Of a stretch of DNA of 64,000 bases, positions 1 to 9,217 are shown piece by piece (the stretch's first letter is position 1; the number at the start of each line of letters is the position of its first letter). Made by a program: the position numbers and the translations under genes. Source of the DNA: Cystobacter fuscus DSM 2262 (GTDB lineage: Bacteria > Myxococcota > Myxococcia > Myxococcales > Myxococcaceae). Below the pieces are notes generated by a model that saw only the letters and a program-made list of their open reading frames with translations, was not told the origin of the DNA and did no database searches. The DNA lies in contig NZ_ANAH02000006.1 in the NCBI RefSeq assembly GCF_000335475.2, forward strand, positions 62,001-126,000, written 5' to 3'.

Positions 1-27
1 TACCTGGAAGGCCAGTCCTATTACTAA
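1..27 (+). CDS. 3' end of an unidentified gene (partial)
   Basis: The first 27 bases read as eight codons (YLEGQSYY) followed by TAA, and a strong intrinsic terminator begins ten bases later. The terminator is what makes this reading frame believable; eight residues are too few to identify a product. The gene would run in from before the window on the plus strand. Confidence 0.5.
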   Translation, partial: YLEGQSYY

Positions 28-36
28 GGCGACAGG

Positions 37-66
37 GGGGAAGCCGGAAGGCTTCCCCTTCTTCGT
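37..66 (+). terminator. Rho-independent terminator
   Basis: A perfect 9-bp stem (GGGGAAGCC / GGCTTCCCC) closes a GGAA tetraloop at 37-58 and is followed by a pyrimidine/T-rich run (TTCTTCGTTTCC). It ends the gene whose stop codon lies at 25-27. Confidence 0.85.
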
Positions 67-95
67 TTCCGCCCTCGGCCTCGGCTGAGAGCCGC

Positions 96-200
96 ATGAG
101 CTACGTCCTGCAGCGCGTGCTCGAAGCTCACAAGCTTCGCGATTTCGCCGTCTGGGACCCGGCAAGCGAGCTCCTGGTGTTCCCCCAGCCAGGGACGTGA
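96..200 (+). CDS. Possible 34-residue ORF of unknown function
   Basis: An ATG at 96 opens 34 codons ending with TGA at 198-200 and has a weak GAGAG upstream. The peptide (begins MSYVLQRV) has no motif I recognise. It sits in a stretch that otherwise holds broken gene fragments, so it may be the stub of a longer ORF. In another frame, 205-310 encodes a short protein-like stretch (KNDTCWKLLAEASEVG) that may belong to the same lost gene. I give it low weight. Confidence 0.2.
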   Translation: MSYVLQRVLEAHKLRDFAVWDPASELLVFPQPGT

Positions 201-305
201 CGGGGATGCGAAGGCGCCGTGCTACCGCTCGAAGAACGACACCTGCTGGAAGCTGCTGGCGGAGGCGAGCGAGGTAGGGCGCGGCCTGCCCTGGTACGTG
301 GAGCG

Positions 306-401
306 GGACCAGGCGTGCACGAACACCACGGGAGCGCCACGACCCCAGTCGAGGTGGAAGAGCCGGGTTCCGTCGGACGTCGGGAGGAAGGGGTCGCGCA
401 T
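306..401 (-). pseudogene. Remnant of an alpha/beta hydrolase (N-terminus only)
   Basis: Reading minus from the ATG at 401 gives about 32 residues typical of the start of a non-heme haloperoxidase/esterase: MRDPFLPTSDGTRLF, then DWGRGAPVVFVHAW. This is the first beta strands and the oxyanion-hole region of the fold. After VHAWS the similarity stops and the frame runs on into unrelated sequence to 222. The nucleophile elbow (GxSxG) and catalytic His are absent, so this is a relic. What I see is the N-terminal motif; the family call is from memory of that motif. Confidence 0.55.
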
Positions 402-540
402 CGCGCCTCCTGAGGCGGGGTGGATGCACGCGTCGATAGCTTCCTCCGGGTAAACGGCGCGATGACCTGCGAGGTCATGGACGCCGGAGCGCATGGCCGG
501 GAGGGAGCCTCAGGGGTGGTCGCGGCGAGCGGAGGACGAG

Positions 541-660
541 CGGAGGACGAACGGACCCGTCCTCTTCCTCTCCAGCACCGGCGAGGTGCTCACCCAACCC
601 CGCGTGACGGGCTTCCTTGCGCCCAAGGACTTCCTCGTCGAGATGCGCAAGGTGAAGTGA
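541..660 (+). pseudogene. Remnant of a thioredoxin-like protein (C-terminus only)
   Basis: In the frame ending with TGA at 658-660 the sequence reads GPVLFLSSTGEVLTQPRVTG and then FLAPKDFLVEMRKVK. It resembles the last strands and helix of DsbD-gamma/thioredoxin-like proteins (hydrophobic strand, turn, strand, RVTGF, final helix). No CxxC-containing N-terminal half precedes it; upstream is low-complexity GAGGACGA repetition with no matching domain. It lies just before a peroxiredoxin-DsbA pair, so it may once have been part of the same thiol-redox group. Confidence 0.45.
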
Positions 661-790
661 GCCGCGCCTCCCTCTCCTCCGTGAGGGGGCCGGGGGGAGG
701 GGGAGCGCGCACCTCATCCTCTCCTCATGGCAGAGGGGTGGGCGCTGGCCCCCCGCGTGGCCAATATTGTGGCGAAAGGGACTTCTCCCC

Positions 791-1363
791 ATGGCCACAC
801 TCGCTCCTCCTCCTCCAGCTTCGGGCGTCCTTGTGCACGGTCTGCCAGCCGGTACGCGCGCACCCGAGCTGGACCTTCCATCCACCCCTGATGGGCGACG
901 GGTCAAGCTCTCGGACCAGAAGGGCTCCCCCGCCGTCCTCGTCTTCTACCCGGGGGACTTCACCCCCGTCTGCACCAACGAACTGGGGCTCTTCAACGAG
1001 CTGATGCCCGTGTTCGGCCAGTTCGGCGCGAAGGTGTTCGGCATCTCGTGCGACTCCCTCTGGAGCCACATCGCCTTCGCCAAGGAGCTCCACATCCAGA
1101 TTCCGCTCCTCTCCGACTTCCATCCGAAGGGAGAGGTCTCGCGCCGCTACAACGTCTACCGGGAGGACGTCGGCATCTGCGAGCGGGCGCTCTACGTCAT
1201 CGACGGCAAGGGCGACATCTACTGGAGCTACGTCTCGCCCATCGAGCTCAACCCCGGCGCGGACGGCGTCATCGACGCGCTCGAGCGGCTGACCGGCAAG
1301 CAGATGGAGTTCCCCACCTTCCAGCCACAGCAGCAGCCACCTCAGCCGGAGGCCCGGACATGA
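791..1363 (+). CDS. Peroxiredoxin (AhpC/TSA family)
   Basis: A 190-residue thiol peroxidase that would reduce peroxides in the cytoplasm. The peroxidatic cysteine is Cys61 in the motif PGDFTPVCTNEL, preceded by the LVFYPGDFTP strand-turn; a further Cys lies in EDVGICERALYVID. The C-terminus is a Q/P-rich tail. I chose the ATG at 791 (MATLAPPPP): GAAAGGGA stands about 12 bases upstream, and this start lacks the odd MWRKGLLP extension of the upstream alternative at 767. The stop codon overlaps the start of the DsbA-family gene (ATGA), so the two are co-translated. Which reductant serves it cannot be told from sequence. Confidence 0.9.
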   Translation: MATLAPPPPASGVLVHGLPAGTRAPELDLPSTPDGRRVKLSDQKGSPAVLVFYPGDFTPVCTNELGLFNELMPVFGQFGAKVFGISCDSLWSHIAFAKELHIQIPLLSDFHPKGEVSRRYNVYREDVGICERALYVIDGKGDIYWSYVSPIELNPGADGVIDALERLTGKQMEFPTFQPQQQPPQPEART

Positions 1364-1986
1364 GCAGACTTCACAGAGGCGTGGACACCAATGACTGGGC
1401 GAAGGGGCCGGCCGATGCCCCCGTCACCCTCCTGGAGTACGGCGACTTCGAGTGTCCCTTCTGTGGGCGCGCCGCCTGGGAGCTGAAGCGGCTCGAGAGC
1501 GCTATCGGAGACCGGGTCCGCTTCGTCTTCCGCCACTTCCCCCTCACCCAGCTCCACCCGCACGCGCTGCTGGCCGCGGAGGCCGCGGAGGCCGCCGGCG
1601 CGCAGGGAAGGTTCTGGGAGATGCAGGACGTGCTCTTCCAGAACCAGCAGAACCTGGAGGCTCCCGCGCTGCTGACGTCCGCGGCCGACCTGGGGCTCGA
1701 CATGGGCCGCTTCACTCGCGACCTCCAGGAGCACCGCTCCCTGCCGAAGGTCCAGCGCGACTTCATCGAGGGCGTGCGCAGTGGCGTGAACGGCACCCCG
1801 ACCTTCTTCATCAACGGGGAGCGCCACAACGGCGCCTACACGGCCGAGGCGCTGCTCGCCGCCATCGAGCAGCGGGTGGGGCCCGACATCGAGCCGATGA
1901 CGGGGCTTCCCTGGGAAGGCGACCGCGTGCCGCGCATGGGCCGGCCCCAGTCGCGCATGCATGTAGGGGGCGCAGGGGCCCTGTGA
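1360..1986 (+). CDS. DsbA-family thiol oxidoreductase (cytoplasmic type)
   Basis: A 208-residue thioredoxin-fold protein with the active site C32-P-F-C35 in the context EYGDFECPFC and the cis-proline loop GTPTFFING near residue 148. A helical insertion between them is typical of DsbA/FrnE-like proteins. There is no signal peptide, so it probably acts in the cytoplasm as a disulfide reductase or isomerase rather than as the periplasmic oxidant. It overlaps the peroxiredoxin gene by four bases, which suggests a joint peroxide-detoxification or thiol-repair role (inference). Its own stop overlaps the ATG of the aminotransferase remnant by one base. Confidence 0.9.
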   Translation: MSRLHRGVDTNDWAKGPADAPVTLLEYGDFECPFCGRAAWELKRLESAIGDRVRFVFRHFPLTQLHPHALLAAEAAEAAGAQGRFWEMQDVLFQNQQNLEAPALLTSAADLGLDMGRFTRDLQEHRSLPKVQRDFIEGVRSGVNGTPTFFINGERHNGAYTAEALLAAIEQRVGPDIEPMTGLPWEGDRVPRMGRPQSRMHVGGAGAL

Positions 1987-2548
1987 TGGCATCGCGACGA
2001 GAGTCCTCGGGGGCGAGCGCGAGCGTGAAGCGCGCGGACCAGCGGTACATGGGCCGCGGCTCCCCGCCGCACGACGTCCAGTTCGTCGGCTCCCGGGGCA
2101 GCTACGTCCGATTGCCCTCCAGCTGGCCATGGCCTCCACCGGCCGCTCGAAGTTCGTGTCCATCGAGGACAGCTACCACGGCAACTCCCTGGGCACGATG
2201 AGCGTGGGCGCCTCCGAGTACCGGGAGGACCTGCCCAACCTGCTGCGCGGCTGCCTCAAGGTGAAGCGCCCCCTGGACGCCAACGCGGTGGACCGGGTGG
2301 AGCGGCTCCTGCGCAAGCGGGACGTCGCCGCCTTCATCATGGAGCCCATCATCTGCAACCTGGGCGCACTCGTCCCCGACGCGCAGTTCATGCGCGGCCT
2401 CCAGCGTCTGTGCCGCCGCTACGGGACGCTGCTCATCCTCGATGAGGTGGCCACGGCCGCAGGCAGCAGACGTCAGCGCAGGCCCTGCAGTGCGTCGGTT
2501 ACCCTTCCGCCGCGCGGCCAGCTCCCTCGGTGGGGCGGGTTGTCCTGA
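1986..2548 (+). pseudogene. Class III aminotransferase, internally deleted and truncated
   Basis: The first frame (ATG 1986) gives RYMGRGSPPHDVQFVGSRGS, like the start of a class III PLP aminotransferase. It then joins, in another frame, a block from the middle of the same fold: QLAMASTGRSKFVSIEDSYH, then GNSLGTMSVG, FIMEPI and LLILDEVATA. About 80 codons are missing between the two blocks. After ILDEVATA the sequence degenerates, so the PLP-binding lysine and the whole C-terminal third are absent. It cannot be functional. It sits immediately after the dsbA-like gene. Confidence 0.8.
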
Positions 2549-2607
2549 CGTGCGTTCCTGCCAAGGCTTGTCGAGGACTACTGCAGCGCCATGCACAGGG
2601 AGACACC

Positions 2608-3750
2608 ATGAAGGCACTCGTCTACGAGGGACCGCGCAAGGTCAGTGTGAAAGAAGTGCCGGACGCGAAGATTGAGCGGCCCACCGATGTGGTGGTGCGC
2701 ATTCGCAGTACCAACATCTGCGGCTCCGACCTGCACATGTACGAAGGCCGCACCGACATGGAGTCGGGCCGGGTGCTCGGGCACGAGAACCTCGGAGAGG
2801 TGGTCGAGGTCGGCTCGGCGGTGGACAAGCTGAAGGTGGGCGACTGGGTGGCCGTTCCCTTCAACGTCAGCTGTGGCCACTGCGAGAACTGCGAGCACGG
2901 CCTGACCGCCTTCTGCCTCAACGCCAACCCGTCGGGGACGGCCGGCGCCGCCTACGGCTTCGCCGACATGGGGCCCTACAACGGCGGGCAGGCCGAGTAC
3001 CTGCGCGTGCCCTGGGCCGACTTCAACTGCTTGCGGCTGCCGGAGGACGCCGAGGAGAAGCAGCTCGACTACGTGATGCTCGCCGACATCTTGCCCACCG
3101 GCTACCACGTCACCGAGCTCGCCGGGCTCATGCCGGGCGAATCCGTCGTCATCTTCGGTGGAGGGCCCGTGGGACAGATGGCCGCGCTCTCCGCCACCAT
3201 CAAGAGCGCGAGCAAGGTGATGGTCGTCGACTGCCATCCGGACCGGCTCGCTCTCGCCGAGAAGATTGGCGCCATCCCCATCGACTACTCGAAGGTGGAC
3301 CCCGTCGAGCGGGTGAAGGAGCTCACCAAAGGCAAGGGCGCCGACCGCGGCTGCGAGTGCGTGGGCTACCAGGCGCACGACCCGCAGGGGAGGGAGCACC
3401 CCAACCTGACGATGAACAACCTGGTGAAGGCGGTGAAGTTCACCGGCGGCATCGGCGTGGTGGGCGTCTTCATCCCCAATGACCCCGGCGGCCCCGACTC
3501 CTTGGCCAAGAAGGGTGAGATCGTCTTCGACTGGGGCATGCTCTGGTTCAAGGGGCAGCGCGTGGCGACCGGCCAGTGCAACGTGAAGGCCTACAACCGC
3601 CAGCTGCGCGAGCTCATCCACCTGGGCAAGGTGAAGCCCTCGTGGATCGTCTCGCACACGCTCCCGCTCGACAAGGCGCCGGACGGCTACCAGCACTTCG
3701 ACAAGCGCGACAGGGGCTGGACCAAGGTCGTCCTGCAGCCGGCCGCATGA
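2608..3750 (+). CDS. Zinc alcohol dehydrogenase, formaldehyde-dehydrogenase-like
   Basis: A 380-residue medium-chain dehydrogenase resembling glutathione-independent formaldehyde dehydrogenase. Catalytic zinc ligands: Cys38 (NICGSD) and His59-Glu60 (LGHEN). Structural zinc cysteines: 89, 92, 95 and 103. The NAD-binding motif is GGGPVG at 184-189. The block GAAYGFADMGPYNGGQAEYL is characteristic of the FdhA subgroup, which binds NAD tightly and can dismutate aldehydes. ATG 2608 has an AGGGAGA Shine-Dalgarno (2597-2603). It stands alone between the aminotransferase relic and a gap. Substrate (formaldehyde or another aldehyde) is inferred. Confidence 0.9.
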   Translation: MKALVYEGPRKVSVKEVPDAKIERPTDVVVRIRSTNICGSDLHMYEGRTDMESGRVLGHENLGEVVEVGSAVDKLKVGDWVAVPFNVSCGHCENCEHGLTAFCLNANPSGTAGAAYGFADMGPYNGGQAEYLRVPWADFNCLRLPEDAEEKQLDYVMLADILPTGYHVTELAGLMPGESVVIFGGGPVGQMAALSATIKSASKVMVVDCHPDRLALAEKIGAIPIDYSKVDPVERVKELTKGKGADRGCECVGYQAHDPQGREHPNLTMNNLVKAVKFTGGIGVVGVFIPNDPGGPDSLAKKGEIVFDWGMLWFKGQRVATGQCNVKAYNRQLRELIHLGKVKPSWIVSHTLPLDKAPDGYQHFDKRDRGWTKVVLQPAA

Positions 3751-4161
3751 GCCTGCGCGGAAGCGGGGGAAGGGAGGGGGCCGCTTGATGGGCCCCCAGG
3801 GCCTCGCGAACCGCGCGTTCGGGACCTGGTGACGTTTCGAGCACTGACGTACGACGGCCCCTACCGGGGAAGGTGCGCAACAAGCCCGAGCCAAGAACCC
3901 ACCGGGGAGGATGAGCCTGGGGGCGTGCCAGAGCAGCCGGCTGGCTGTTCGGGTGGCGCCCCTCGCCGTGTGCGCCAGGTGGGGCCGGAGGTGCAGACGT
4001 GAGGCAGCGGCAGGCGCGCTGCGGAGCGCTGCACGCCCCGAGGTTCGAGTGGGCAGCGACTCGGGGCCTCATGCTGCGGACGCGTTGCGGTCCCTAGCTT
4101 TACGTTCAACCGAGATTCGGGGCGCCACCGGTGTGACGGCCCTGAAGGGGGACTCTGCGCC
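3751..4161. other. Gene-free gap of about 410 bases
   Basis: No credible coding sequence on either strand. A GC-rich hairpin at 3776-3797 (GGGGGCC / GGCCCCC, 7-base loop) lies just after the dehydrogenase stop and may help end its transcript, but there is no T-run after it. The promoter of the downstream Clp ATPase should be here; I see no CIRCE-type operator or convincing heat-shock promoter. Confidence 0.5.
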
Positions 4162-6839
<2,678 letters not shown>

Positions 6840-6841
6840 GC

Positions 6842-6990
6842 TGGCTTGTCGCGGTCGAGGGCTCGCAGTTCCGCCGCTGCCATGGTGCGTCCGAACTGCT
6901 TGCCCTGGCCGCTCAGCCATGCGCACAGCTCGTCCCTCATCTCACCGCCACTCTGGTAGCGCTCGTCCGGGTTGCCGCGCAGGGCTGGGC
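6842..6990 (-). pseudogene. Remnant of a Ser/Thr protein kinase (C-terminal end of kinase domain)
   Basis: On the minus strand this reads PALRGNPDERYQSGGEMRDE followed by LCAWLSGQGKQFGRT. It matches the end of myxobacterial kinase domains, where the conserved Arg of subdomain XI is followed by Y and a helix predicted to end near WL. No ATP-binding or catalytic loop remains upstream. The fragment stops abruptly at the left edge of the inverted-repeat element at 6992, consistent with disruption there. It runs tail-to-tail with the Clp ATPase gene. Confidence 0.5.
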
Positions 6991-7124
6991 TTGCCCCGGT
7001 TACGTGGCTCTCCCGCACATTGTGTGCTCGCCGGTCATGCGGCGATCAATGTTCGTTGGGACATCAGGCGTCCCAATGCGCGGAGCACATGAAGTGCGGG
7101 AGAGCCACAAAACCGGGGCAGGCT
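6988..7124. mobile_element. 129-bp palindromic element with 27-bp terminal inverted repeats (MITE-like)
   Basis: The arms 6992-7018 and 7094-7120 are inverted repeats matching at 25 of 27 positions. Inside are further inverted repeats: TGTGCTC (7023-7029) with GAGCACA (7083-7089), and TTGGGAC (7056-7062) with GTCCCAA (7070-7076). The element is flanked on both sides by GGCT (6988-6991 and 7121-7124), which could be a 4-bp target duplication. It has no transposase ORF. This is the make-up of a non-autonomous miniature transposable element; a REP/BIME-type structural repeat is the alternative. Confidence 0.6.
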
Positions 7125-7232
7125 CAACACCACGTTCCCGTGGGAGACCCTCCGCGCTGAGGGGGCGAAGCTCAAGGTGTCCAGCGCCACGAGCGCGGCC
7201 AGTTCATCCGGCTGCCCCCCACGGCCTCGGCG

Positions 7233-7271
7233 GAAAAAGAAAACCCCGGGTCGCCTGATGGCGCCCGGGGC
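7233..7271 (-). terminator. Rho-independent terminator of ssrA
   Basis: Read on the minus strand: a long GC stem (GCCCCGGGCGCC / GGCGACCCGGGG, loop ATCA) followed directly by TTTTCTTTTT. It lies about 20 bases beyond the 3' end of tmRNA. Confidence 0.9.
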
Positions 7272-7289
7272 TCTCACTGCTTCTCTCTG

Positions 7290-7651
7290 TGGAGGCGGCG
7301 GGAATCGAACCCGCGTCCGAAAGCCTTCCGCTCTTCGACCCTACGTGCGTAGTCCGCGATTTGTTACGGCTCCCAGGCTTCCACGGACGGAATCCTGTGA
7401 GACGGTCCTGGAAGATCTCACCGCCAAGAGCCCAGGCTCCCTCGACGGCCAGCCCGCATTATGACGGTCCTACCCCACCCCACGGGCCGAGAGCGAGGGG
7501 ACCGCGCACTGTGAGACTGCTAGTTAGGCAGCCAGCGCGAGCTCAACGTTGTCGTTGGCTTTTGTGTCTGTGTTGGGCGTTTTTACGAGCGACCAACATG
7601 CTCGGCACGCGTCTCGAACTTCCATGCCCCCGTCGAAACCAGGTCGCCCCC
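7290..7651 (-). ncRNA. ssrA: Transfer-messenger RNA (tmRNA)
   Basis: tmRNA rescues stalled ribosomes and adds a degradation tag. The 5' end (GGGGGCGACCTGGTTTCGAC, 7651 downward) pairs with the 3' acceptor strand ending at 7290 (CGCCTCC plus discriminator A), giving a seven-pair acceptor stem with one G-U. The T-arm contains GGGTTCGATTCCCG. The internal reading frame at 7559-7524 encodes ANDNVELALAA then TAA; the LAA end is the usual ClpXP/ClpAP degron and AND matches the adaptor-binding part of the E. coli tag. The genomic 3' end reads ACAG, so CCA is not encoded and must be added. The start of the tag at GCC (7559) is chosen by analogy with ANDENYALAA. Its partner smpB is at 46877-47374. Confidence 0.95.
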
Positions 7652-7701
7652 GTTTCTTGGGTACTGCTCACTCACTGCTACGCCACGTCACGGCTTCTCC
7701 T

Positions 7702-7729
7702 ACATTAACCGCCGACAGGTCCACGTCAA
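7702..7729 (-). promoter_or_regulatory. Probable sigma-70-type promoter of ssrA
   Basis: On the minus strand TTGACG (7729-7724) and TAATGT (7707-7702) are separated by 16 bases. Transcription would begin near 7695, giving about 44 nt of 5' leader to be trimmed from tmRNA. Both hexamers match the housekeeping consensus well for so GC-rich a genome. Confidence 0.55.
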
Positions 7730-7858
7730 TCCTCCTGACGTCCCTCCCCGTTGATTCTCCGGCATCCGCTCTCGCCTGCTCCCTCTTGGGAATAGCGGCC
7801 GAGCCGTGTGGTTCGCGGGCACCCACCTCGTGGGTGCTTCAGCCACATGAGGACCTGC

Positions 7859-9217
7859 ATGCATCGATGGCTCATTCCCCTTCTGCTCGTCCTGTGGGGC
7901 GCGGCGCTCCCCGCCTCGGCCGCCGAGCAGCCCGCTTCCCCCTTCTTCCCCTACCCCATGAAGGTCGACCGCCTGCCCAACGGGCTCACGGTCATCCGGG
8001 TGCCCTTCAACTCGCCCGGGCTCATCGCCTACCACACGGTGGTGCGCGTGGGCTCGCGCAACGAGGTGGAGCCGGGCCGCACGGGCTTCGCCCACTTCTT
8101 CGAGCACATGATGTTCAAGGGCACGAAGAACTTCCCCGAGGGTGAGCGCGAGAAGGTCATCGCCGCCTACGGCTACGACGACAACGCCTTCACCTCGGAC
8201 GACATCACCGTCTACCACTCGTACGGGCCCACCGCCGGGCTGCTCAAGCTGGTGGAGCTCGAGGCCGATCGCTTCCGCCACCTCGAGTACCCCGAGCCTT
8301 CCTTCCAGACCGAGGCGCTCGCCGTGCTGGGCGAGTACCACAAGAACGCCGCCCTGCCCTGGCTGAAGCTCGAGGAGGAGCTCTCGCGCACCGCCTTCAC
8401 CCGCCACCCCTACGGCCACACCACGCTCGGCTACTACGAGGACATCAAGGCCATGCCCCAGGCCTACGCCTACAGCCGGGCCTTCTTCGAGCGCTGGTAC
8501 ACCCCCGACAACGTCCTGCTCGTCATCGTCGGGGACTTCGATGACGCCGCGCTGATGGCGGCCGTGCAGCAGCACTATGGCCCCTGGGAGGGCAAGAGCG
8601 CCTCCATCCAACTGCCCAAGGAGCCGCCCCAGAAGCAGGAGCGCTTCGTCCACATCGACTGGCCCCAGAGCACCCAGCCCCAACTGCTCTACGCCTGGCG
8701 CACCCCGGCGGCGCGGCTCGACACCTCCGACGCCGCCGTCCAGGCCGTGCTCGGCACCTACCTCGTGGGCACCACCAGCCCGCTCTACAAGGAGCTCGTC
8801 CTGGACAAGCAGCTCGCCCAGGACCTGGACGGCAGCACCACGCCCCACCGGGATCCCCACCTCTTCAGCATCTCCGCCACCCTCCAGAAGGAGGAGAACC
8901 GCGCCGCCGTCCGCTCCGCCCTCAACGCCGCGGTGAAGGAGCTCGTCACCGGCAAGGTGGACGCCGCCCGCGTCGAGGCCATCAAGAGCCGCACCCGCTA
9001 CGGGCTGCTCATGAACATGGAGACCGCCAAGGACGTGGCCCAGCAGCTCTCCTGGTACGCCGGCATCTACGGCACCCCGGACGCGCTCGCCCGCCATGCC
9101 CAGAAGATCTCCGAGGTGAAGCCCGGCGACCTCGTCGCCTTCGCCCGCCGCTACCTCCCCGCCGCCAACCGCACCGTGCTCTCCCTCACCCCCAAGCAGG
9201 CCGGAGGTCAGAAGTGA
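7859..9217 (+). CDS. M16 zinc metalloprotease (catalytic partner)
   Basis: A 452-residue secreted/periplasmic insulinase-family peptidase. A signal peptide (MHRWLIPLLLVLWGAALPASAA) precedes the fold. The inverted zinc motif is H79-F-F-E82-H83, within GFAHFFEHMMFKGT, with the family's third ligand Glu expected about 75 residues later in the QTEALAVLGEYHK helix region. ATG 7859 is preferred over ATG 7847 because GAGGA lies five bases before it. The next gene starts inside its stop codon (TGATG) and encodes the partner subunit, as in the PqqE/PqqF-like and mitochondrial processing peptidase-like heterodimers. Confidence 0.92.
   Translation: MHRWLIPLLLVLWGAALPASAAEQPASPFFPYPMKVDRLPNGLTVIRVPFNSPGLIAYHTVVRVGSRNEVEPGRTGFAHFFEHMMFKGTKNFPEGEREKVIAAYGYDDNAFTSDDITVYHSYGPTAGLLKLVELEADRFRHLEYPEPSFQTEALAVLGEYHKNAALPWLKLEEELSRTAFTRHPYGHTTLGYYEDIKAMPQAYAYSRAFFERWYTPDNVLLVIVGDFDDAALMAAVQQHYGPWEGKSASIQLPKEPPQKQERFVHIDWPQSTQPQLLYAWRTPAARLDTSDAAVQAVLGTYLVGTTSPLYKELVLDKQLAQDLDGSTTPHRDPHLFSISATLQKEENRAAVRSALNAAVKELVTGKVDAARVEAIKSRTRYGLLMNMETAKDVAQQLSWYAGIYGTPDALARHAQKISEVKPGDLVAFARRYLPAANRTVLSLTPKQAGGQK

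Noticed and set aside
3751-4161. CIRCE or sigma-32 heat-shock promoter for the Clp ATPase
   Set aside because: No TTAGCACTC-N9-GAGTGCTAA repeat and no convincing CTTGAA/CCCCAT pair in the gap.
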